Assembly: GCA_902793325.1 (NCBI GenBank) | Contig: CADBCY010000023.1 | Location: 1 to 43,415 of the forward strand | Reading direction: 5' to 3' | Source of the DNA: an uncultured Eubacteriales bacterium | GTDB lineage: Bacteria > Bacillota > Clostridia > Christensenellales > Aristaeellaceae | Length of the DNA: 43,415 nucleotides | Part shown: one piece after another, positions 38,225 through 43,415 of the stretch | Position numbering within the stretch: the stretch's first letter is position 1 | Layout of the letters: each line of letters opens with the position of its first letter | Notes under the pieces: model-generated | Seen by the model: only the letters and a program-made list of their open reading frames with translations | Database searches by the model: none | Told to the model about the DNA's origin: nothing | Made by a program: the position numbers and the translations under genes

Positions 38225-39517
38225 ATGGCGAATAAAAAGCAGCGGAGGAGCGGCGGCAGGAAGCGCCTGCCCGTGTTCGAGGCCGAGCGCTACAACATCC
38301 GCTCCCTTCACGAGGACCGGGAGTACGGCCTGTACTGGTACGCCTGGCTGTGGAAGCTCATCCGTCCCATCCTCATCTTCATCTGCAGCGCGCTGGTGGT
38401 GGTGGGCATCGTGTCCATCGGCTACGACCGCGTGTACGGCGCCTTCTTCGCGCCGGTGAGCGAGGGCAGCGCGGAGGTCGTGAGCTTCGAGATCCAGAAC
38501 GGCGAGTCGGTGTCCGCCATCGGCCGCAGGCTGGAGGATGCGCAACTGCTGCGCAACCGCCAGGTGTTCAAGTACATGGTGCAGTTCAAGGGCCTGACCA
38601 ATTCCATCAGCTACGGCACCTTCAAGCTGTCCCCCAGCATGAACGTCTCCCAGGTGGTGGACGAGCTCACCTCCGGCAGCCAGACCAACGAGCGCGTCAT
38701 CACCATCGTGCCCGGCTGGACCTGCGAGAACATCGCCGACTACCTGGTGAGCATCGGCGCGCTGGAGGATACCCGCGAATTCCTCACGCTGTGCAACGAC
38801 GTGGACCGCTTCGTGGGCAATTCCTACGCCCTGCGGGACGCCCAGAACAACGGGCGCCTGACCGGCAGGAAGTACGCGCTGGAGGGCTATCTCGCGCCGG
38901 ACACCTACCGCGTGTTCACCTCCGCTACGGCGGAAAGCCTCATCCGCACCATGCTGAACCAGGACAACAACGTGGTGGACGAGGTGTTCTACTCCGACCG
39001 CACGGAGTACTACGCCGACAACGAGGGCGTGTTCCACGAGGTGGAGACCTACAAGAGCGACCTGACCATCGACGAGATGGTGACGCTGGCCTCCATGATC
39101 GAGAAGGAAGCCGCCAACAAGGCCGACTACGCGCGCGTCTCCGCCGTGTTCCACAACCGCCTGAAGCGCGGCTGGAAGCTGGAGAGCGACCCCACCGTCA
39201 CCTACCTGTCCGGCGTGTTCAAGCTGGCGCTCACGCAGGAAGAGATCACCCAGCCGAGCGCCTACAACACCTACTACGTGGACGGCCTGCCCGCCGGCCC
39301 CATCTGCAACCCCTCGCAGGCCGCGCTGGAAGCCGCAAAGGCCCCGGACCTGTCCTACGTGGAGGCGGATTACCTCTACTTCTGCGCCATGGAGCCCACC
39401 TCCGGCCAGCTGGCCTTCTCCAAGACGCTGGAGGAACACCAGGCCAACGTGATCCGCTACCGCCCGCTGTGGGAAGCCTACGACGCCCAGCGCGCCGTGC
39501 AGGCTCAGCAGCAGTAA
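38225..39517 (+). CDS. mltG: Endolytic peptidoglycan transglycosylase MltG
   Basis: The product is 430 residues. A cytoplasmic basic N-terminus is followed by one membrane helix (about 48-70, PILIFICSALVVVGIVSIGY), a LysM-like region (SFEIQNGESVSAIGRRLED) and the YceG/MltG domain. The catalytic Glu lies in LASMIEKEAANKADYARVSAVFHNRL, and SDPTVTYLSG and YNTYYVDGLPAGPICNPS are conserved. It cuts nascent glycan strands to set their length. ATG at 38225 follows TGGAGG. The terminator at 39533 ends the rnjA-ylbF-mltG run. Confidence 0.95.
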   Translation: MANKKQRRSGGRKRLPVFEAERYNIRSLHEDREYGLYWYAWLWKLIRPILIFICSALVVVGIVSIGYDRVYGAFFAPVSEGSAEVVSFEIQNGESVSAIGRRLEDAQLLRNRQVFKYMVQFKGLTNSISYGTFKLSPSMNVSQVVDELTSGSQTNERVITIVPGWTCENIADYLVSIGALEDTREFLTLCNDVDRFVGNSYALRDAQNNGRLTGRKYALEGYLAPDTYRVFTSATAESLIRTMLNQDNNVVDEVFYSDRTEYYADNEGVFHEVETYKSDLTIDEMVTLASMIEKEAANKADYARVSAVFHNRLKRGWKLESDPTVTYLSGVFKLALTQEEITQPSAYNTYYVDGLPAGPICNPSQAALEAAKAPDLSYVEADYLYFCAMEPTSGQLAFSKTLEEHQANVIRYRPLWEAYDAQRAVQAQQQ

Positions 39518-39532
39518 CCCCGGCGACACATC

Positions 39533-39565
39533 GTGCCTGCCCGCAAACGCGGGCGGGCACTTTTT
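39533..39565 (+). terminator. Terminator after mltG
   Basis: GTGCCTGCCCGC-AAAC-GCGGGCGGGCAC is followed by TTTTT. Confidence 0.92.
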
Positions 39566-39614
39566 CATGCCCCCGGGAATAGGATAGAGGAGAAACAACA
39601 CGAGGAGGGATTCC

Positions 39615-40307
39615 ATGCTGCTGCCGCAAATCCTGGCCTGGCTGACGGAGCACGGCTGGTTGATGTTTCTGCGCATCGGCTCGGGCCAGGCGTTTCCCAT
39701 GCCGCTCGACAGGGAGGAAGAACAGGCGCTGGTGGAGCGCATGCTGGCGGGGGACCGGGCGGCGGGGGACCGGCTGATCGAGCACAACCTGCGCCTGGCG
39801 GCCCACATCGCGAGGAAGTACGCCCAGCCCGGCGTGGACCAGGACGACCTCATCTCCATCGGCACGCTGGGGCTCATCAAGGCGGTGCGCACCTTCCGGC
39901 CGGAGGCGGGGCGGCTGTCCGGTTACGCCTCGCGCTGCATCGAAAACGAGATCCTGATGTTCTTCCGCGCGCGCCGCAAGGAGCGCAACACCGTGTTGCT
40001 GGGCGAAGCGGCGGGGCGGGACGCCGACGGCGAGGAGCTGCCGCTGAGCGAGCTGCTCGGCACGGACCCGGAGCTGGTATCGCGGGAGGCGGAGACGGCC
40101 ATCGAGGCGGGCCGGGCGCTGCGCTTGATGGAGAAGGTGCTGGACGCGCGGGAGCTGGAGGTGGTGCGGCAGCGCTACGGCCTGGCGGACGGCGCGCCGC
40201 GGCAGCAGCGCGAGGTCGCCGCCATGCTGGGCATCTCCAGGAGCTACGTGTCGCGCATCGAGAAGCGCGCGCTGGAGAAGCTGCGCCGCGCCATGGAGGG
40301 AAATTGA
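39615..40307 (+). CDS. sigK: Sporulation sigma factor sigma-K
   Basis: The product is 230 residues. A hydrophobic N-terminal pro-sequence of about 20 residues (QILAWLTEHGWLMFL) precedes AFPMPLDREEEQ. Region 2 is IEHNLRLAAHIARKY..DQDDLISIGTLGLIKAV, and region 4 is REVAAMLGISRSYVSRIEKRALEKL. Order and length match SigK, which drives late mother-cell genes after cleavage of the pro-sequence. The gene is uninterrupted, so no skin-type element sits here. It is evidence that the host makes endospores. Confidence 0.93.
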   Translation: MLLPQILAWLTEHGWLMFLRIGSGQAFPMPLDREEEQALVERMLAGDRAAGDRLIEHNLRLAAHIARKYAQPGVDQDDLISIGTLGLIKAVRTFRPEAGRLSGYASRCIENEILMFFRARRKERNTVLLGEAAGRDADGEELPLSELLGTDPELVSREAETAIEAGRALRLMEKVLDARELEVVRQRYGLADGAPRQQREVAAMLGISRSYVSRIEKRALEKLRRAMEGN

Positions 40308-40327
40308 GCGCCGCGCCGACGCCGCCC

Positions 40328-40355
40328 TTGAAAATCCCGTTTCCTGTGGTATAAT
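40328..40355 (+). promoter_or_regulatory. Promoter of the DprA-like gene
   Basis: TTGAAA (40328-40333) and TATAAT (40350-40355) are 16 bases apart, 33 bases before the start codon. Confidence 0.7.
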
Positions 40356-40387
40356 AGAGGTATCACTTCTGGGAACGGGGTGCTGGG

Positions 40388-41347
40388 ATGAACCACAACG
40401 ACGACGCCTACGCGACCATGCTGCTGACCATGGCGCTTTCGCCCAACCGGGAGGAGTACGCGCGCCCCTACAGCACGCAGGAATTCGTCCGGCTGCAGGA
40501 GGCCGTGCGGGCGGCGGGGCTGCGCGGGCCGGGAAAGCTGCTGGGCGTGGACATCAGCGGCCTGATGGCCTGGCTGAACCTCAGCGAAGAGGAAGGCTAC
40601 CGCGCCTTCACGCTGCTGAACCGCACGGTGCAGCTCTCCTATGCGCTGGAGGGCTACATGCGCGAGGGCATCGAGGTGGTCACGCGCTACGACGACGCCT
40701 ACCCCGACCGGCTGCTGCGCAAGCTGGGGGAAGGCGCGCCGGCGTTCTTCTATCGCGCCGGGCCGGCATCGCTGCTGGAGCGACCCGCCGTGGCCGTGCT
40801 GGGCATCAGCGGGGTGCGGACCAGCCCCGAGGTGCGGGAAGCCATCGAGCGTCTGGCCGTGCTGGCGGCGGAGAAGGGCTTCGCGCTGATCACCGGCGGC
40901 GAGCTGGGCGTATCCAGGGTGGCGGCGACGGCGGCGGCCGAGCGCGACGTGCCGGTGGTGGACATCCTCGGCGGCGGCATGCTGGCCCACCTCCACGAGG
41001 AGGTCGTCGGCGCGCGCGTCGCGGCGGGAAGCGCCGCGGCGGTGTCGCTGGAGCACCCGGAGGCCATGTTCACCGTCAGCCATGCCATCGCCCGCAACAA
41101 GCTGCTGTTCGCCCTCGCCGACGCCGCGTTCGTGTTCAACACCGACGGCAAGCGGGGGGAGAGCGACGCCCTGCAGAGCCGCACCTGCGACTGGATCTAC
41201 GCCTGGGAGGGCTATCCCGGCAACGGCGGGATCATCGCCCGCGGCGCGACGCCCTTCCGCGCGCTGGACGCGGAGCGCCTGGAGGTCATGAGCCGAAGCT
41301 GGTGCGAATCCCAGGCGCAGCAGATGAGCCTGTTCGACCTGATGTAG
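40388..41347 (+). CDS. DprA-like (Rossmann/LOG-fold) protein, divergent
   Basis: The product is 319 residues. A helical N-terminal part is followed by VVTRYDDAYPDRLLRKLGEGAPAFFYRAG, the usual entry to the DprA Rossmann domain. The core is then unlike classical DprA: LGISGVRTSPEVRE replaces the GSR motif, and ITGGELGVSRVAATAAAERD replaces SGxARGID. EHPEAMFTVSHAIARNKLLFALADAAFV is conserved. Canonical DprA loads RecA on incoming ssDNA; this is probably a paralogue with another role. It is followed at 16 bases by the YunG-like gene. Confidence 0.75.
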   Translation: MNHNDDAYATMLLTMALSPNREEYARPYSTQEFVRLQEAVRAAGLRGPGKLLGVDISGLMAWLNLSEEEGYRAFTLLNRTVQLSYALEGYMREGIEVVTRYDDAYPDRLLRKLGEGAPAFFYRAGPASLLERPAVAVLGISGVRTSPEVREAIERLAVLAAEKGFALITGGELGVSRVAATAAAERDVPVVDILGGGMLAHLHEEVVGARVAAGSAAAVSLEHPEAMFTVSHAIARNKLLFALADAAFVFNTDGKRGESDALQSRTCDWIYAWEGYPGNGGIIARGATPFRALDAERLEVMSRSWCESQAQQMSLFDLM

Positions 41348-41363
41348 TCTACGGAGGAAGGAT

Positions 41364-41798
41364 ATGCAGTACGGATTCTACGGCTGGCAGGACTGCGCCG
41401 TGCCCGCCCGGAGCGGCGATGTCCCGGGCATTCATACGCCGACGGACCTCTACGACGCGCTCACCCACGTGTGGAGCGCCGACACCTGCGCGCCCCGCAT
41501 GCGCGGCGACTGGACCCCGGAGAACCGCACGCTGGGCCAGTGCTCCATCACCGCCTTCCTGGCCCAGGATCTCTTCGGCGGCCGGGTGTACGGCGTACCG
41601 CTGGAGGACGGCAACTTCCACTGCTTCAACGTGGTGGACGGCCACATGTTCGACCTGACCAGCGAGCAGTTCGGCGATGCGAAGCTCGACTACGCAAATT
41701 GCCCCGAGCAGTTCCGGGAGACGCACTTCGCGAAGGAGGAGAAGCGCCTTCGCTACGAGGCGCTGAAGCGAGGACTGATCGACTGGCTGAAACGTTGA
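41364..41798 (+). CDS. YunG-like conserved protein
   Basis: The product is 144 residues. Segments LTHVWSADTCAPR, NRTLGQCSITAFLAQDLFGGRVYGVP and FHCFNVVDGHMFDLTSEQFG recall the uncharacterised YunG family of Bacillus. The Cys-containing GQCS and the later HCFNVVDG His suggest a papain-like or transglutaminase-like fold, but this is only a guess. GGAGGA precedes the ATG. It follows the DprA-like gene and ends at a strong terminator. Confidence 0.7.
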   Translation: MQYGFYGWQDCAVPARSGDVPGIHTPTDLYDALTHVWSADTCAPRMRGDWTPENRTLGQCSITAFLAQDLFGGRVYGVPLEDGNFHCFNVVDGHMFDLTSEQFGDAKLDYANCPEQFRETHFAKEEKRLRYEALKRGLIDWLKR

Positions 41799-41810
41799 GA
41801 TTTCATAAAA

Positions 41811-41860
41811 AACAGACCGAAGTCGGATTTGCGCTCAAATGCGACTTCGGTCTGTTTATA
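41811..41860 (+). terminator. Terminator after the YunG-like gene
   Basis: A perfect 15-bp inverted repeat (41811-41825 with 41842-41856) is followed by TTTATATT. Confidence 0.88.
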
Positions 41861-41910
41861 TTCTCTCACGCAGCGGTCGACGGCGGTCAAGCGCAGCCCG
41901 CGATGCCCGC

Positions 41911-41966
41911 ACAGGGCGCGAGCGCGCGACGATGGCTGCAACACGCTCCCGAGACGCCCTGTTTTT
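41911..41966 (+). other. Long-loop hairpin with T-run in a gene-free stretch
   Basis: ACAGGGCG (41911-41918) pairs with CGCCCTGT (41955-41962) and is followed by TTTTT. It is the only notable feature between 41861 and 42060, apart from the promoter that follows. It may be a terminator for a small transcript; no promoter for such a transcript was seen. Confidence 0.3.
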
Positions 41967-42060
41967 GCCCCGAAAGTGGGCCCTAAAGGCGACGAAAGGG
42001 CGCGAATGGCCGCATTTTTCGCATAACCGGCGGTGGAAATGTAAATTCTAGATACATAGA

Positions 42061-42089
42061 TTGAAAAAAAGCGCTGCCCGTGATAATAT
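42061..42089 (+). promoter_or_regulatory. Promoter of the IscU-like/GGGtGRT operon
   Basis: TTGAAA (42061-42066) and TAATAT (42084-42089, preceded by TGA) are 17 bases apart, about 78 bases before the first gene. Confidence 0.65.
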
Positions 42090-42166
42090 TGTAGTGATGA
42101 TGAACGACGGATTTCATCAAGGATCATGATTCATGCCCGTCATGAAACGACAAGGAGGTAAGCAGT

Positions 42167-42868
42167 ATGCAATATTCCCGCGAAGTTGAGGAAATGGTAT
42201 GCGTGGCCAAGGGCCCGCACCACGGCCCCGCGCCCATTCCCGAGGAGGGCAAGTGGATCCAGGCCAAGGAGATCAAGGACATTTCCGGCTATACCCACGG
42301 CATCGGCTGGTGCGCGCCGCAGCAGGGCACCTGCAAGCTGAGCCTGAACGTGAAGAACGGCATCATTGAGGAAGCGCTGGTGGAGACCATCGGCTGCTCC
42401 GGCATGACCCACTCCGCCGCCATGGCCGCCGAGATCCTGCCCGGCAAGACCATCCTCGAGGCGCTGAACACCGACCTGGTTTGCGACGCCATCAACACCG
42501 CCATGCGCGAGCTGTTCCTGCAGATCGTCTACGGCCGCACCCAGTCCGCCTTCTCCGACGACGGCCTGCGCATCGGCGCGGGCCTGGAGGACCTGGGCAA
42601 GGGACTCAGGTCCATGGTCGGCACCATGTACGGCACCAAGGCCAAGGGCGTGCGCTATCTGGAGATGACCGAGGGCTACGTCGTGAAGATCGCCCTGGAC
42701 AAGGACGACCAGGTGTGCGGCTACCAGTTCCTGTCTCTGGGCAAGATGATGGATGCCATCAAGGGCGGCATGACGCCCAACGAAGCCTATGAGAAGAACA
42801 TCGGCACCTACGGCCGCTTCAAGGCCGAGGACGGCGCGGTCAAGTGGATTGACCCGCGCAAAGAGTAA
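42167..42868 (+). CDS. IscU-like iron-sulfur scaffold-type protein
   Basis: The product is 233 residues. The first half resembles the IscU/NifU scaffold (HGIGWCAPQQGTCKLSLNVKNGIIEEALVETIGCSGMTHSAAMAAEIL). The Cys residues in GWC, GTC and IGC are possible cluster ligands. The second half is not recognised. This type is regularly paired with the GGGtGRT protein, as here at 17 bases. The pair's role in anaerobes is not established; cluster handling is inferred. AAGGAGG precedes the ATG. Confidence 0.82.
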   Translation: MQYSREVEEMVCVAKGPHHGPAPIPEEGKWIQAKEIKDISGYTHGIGWCAPQQGTCKLSLNVKNGIIEEALVETIGCSGMTHSAAMAAEILPGKTILEALNTDLVCDAINTAMRELFLQIVYGRTQSAFSDDGLRIGAGLEDLGKGLRSMVGTMYGTKAKGVRYLEMTEGYVVKIALDKDDQVCGYQFLSLGKMMDAIKGGMTPNEAYEKNIGTYGRFKAEDGAVKWIDPRKE

Positions 42869-42885
42869 GCAGGAGGTGCGCTAGA

Positions 42886-43415
42886 ATGGCTCTGTTTGAG
42901 AATTATGAAGGTCGTATGCCTCAGATCCAGCCCGTGCTGGACAAGTATGGCTTCAAGGATTTTGATGAAGTAAAGGCTTTCAACAACGCCAAGGGCGTGG
43001 ACGCCTACAAGATCGTCGAGAGCACCCAGCCCATCTGCTTCGAGAACGCCAAGTGGGCCTATGAGCTCGGCGCCGCCATCGCCCTGAAGGAGGGCGTCAA
43101 GACCGCCGCCGAGGCCGCGCGTTGCATCGGCATCGGCTTGCAGGCCTTCTGCATCCCCGGCTCCGTCGCGGACCAGCGCCAGGTCGGCATCGGCCACGGC
43201 AACCTGGGCGCGCGCCTGCTGGAGGAGGACACCGAGTGCTTCGCCTTCCTGGCCGGCCACGAGTCCTTCGCCGCCGCCGAGGGCGCCATCAAGATCGCGC
43301 TGAACGCCAACAAGGTGCGCACCAAGCCCCTGCGCGTCATCCTGAACGGCCTGGGCAAGGACGCCGCCATGATCATCAGCCGCATCAACGGCTTCACCTA
43401 CGTGCAGACCAAGTA
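42886..43415 (+). CDS. GGGtGRT-family protein (cut by window end)
   Basis: At least 176 residues are visible; the frame runs off the window. It starts MALFENYEGRMPQIQPVLDK behind AGGAGG. Segments GVKTAAEAARCIGIGLQAFC, QRQVGIGHGNLGARLLEEDT and FLAGHESFAAAEGAIKIALN fit the conserved GGGtGRT family of anaerobic Firmicutes and archaea. The name-giving motif would lie beyond the window. Its biochemical role is unknown; constant pairing with an IscU-like gene suggests an iron-sulfur function. Confidence 0.85.
   Translation, partial: MALFENYEGRMPQIQPVLDKYGFKDFDEVKAFNNAKGVDAYKIVESTQPICFENAKWAYELGAAIALKEGVKTAAEAARCIGIGLQAFCIPGSVADQRQVGIGHGNLGARLLEEDTECFAFLAGHESFAAAEGAIKIALNANKVRTKPLRVILNGLGKDAAMIISRINGFTYVQTK

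Noticed and set aside
39615-40307. Skin-like interruption of sigK
   Set aside because: The sigma-K frame is continuous from pro-sequence to region 4.
1-43415. CRISPR array
   Set aside because: No regularly spaced repeat series with unique spacers was seen; the short repeats found are few and explained otherwise.

Overview
The window is a piece of chromosome from a spore-forming, high-GC member of the Clostridia (Bacillota). This is inferred from an intact sigma-K gene, a GerM-type lipoprotein, two DacF-like carboxypeptidases, a WalR/WalK pair, RNase J with a YlbF protein, MltG, and strong GGAGG ribosome binding sites throughout. The genus cannot be read from the sequence; an uncultured gut Clostridia lineage is likely. 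No 16S rRNA gene is present.

Layout. Positions 1-775 are the far-side flank, with one small zinc-finger/HTH gene and the terminator that once belonged to ssrA. Positions 776-18424 are a 17.6-kb integrated element sitting in the 3' end of the tmRNA gene (ssrA, minus strand, 18401-18752). It is bounded by a 25-bp direct repeat, the last 25 bases of tmRNA. The element carries a tyrosine integrase next to attR, an excisionase-like HTH gene, a CHC2 zinc-finger primase-like protein, a VapE-type helicase, a ParM/ParR-like pair and a VapBC toxin-antitoxin. No relaxase, conjugation, capsid or terminase gene is visible, so it looks like a plasmid-like or satellite-like integrative element that depends on a helper for transfer.

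The cargo lies between vapBC and the replication module, in two minus-strand operons. Operon A (8435 to 1773) encodes a TerB_N protein with a YjbR-like N-terminus, a BrxD-like ATPase, an Lhr-like helicase, an HxlR regulator and a DUF5131 radical-SAM-like protein. Operon B (12127 to 8602) encodes an alpha/beta-hydrolase esterase, a stand-alone adenylation enzyme, a GNAT acetyltransferase and an SPL-family radical SAM protein. Both operons have almost superimposable promoters (TTGATT-16-TATAAT) preceded by an identical 19-bp block and a compensating palindrome (CATAC-TTG-GTATG versus CGTAC-ATA-GTACG). The most economical reading is one HxlR regulon joining a putative anti-phage or DNA-processing module to a small-molecule or modification module. 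A dead hxlR copy sits divergently beside operon B. This linked system is the most interesting part of the window.

Right of the element come smpB beside ssrA (trans-translation), then a MATE exporter, a sugar-related run (aldo/keto reductase, DUF3863-like protein, zinc ribbon, GH53 galactanase), gluQ, an HD hydrolase, an asparagine-synthetase homologue without its glutaminase cysteine, the WalR-WalK-GerMN cluster, two tandem dacF-like genes with duplicated promoters, rnjA-ylbF-mltG, sigK, a DprA-like gene, a YunG-like gene, and an IscU-like/GGGtGRT pair cut by the window end. By eye the cargo and right flank differ in base composition: the right flank is clearly GC-richer.
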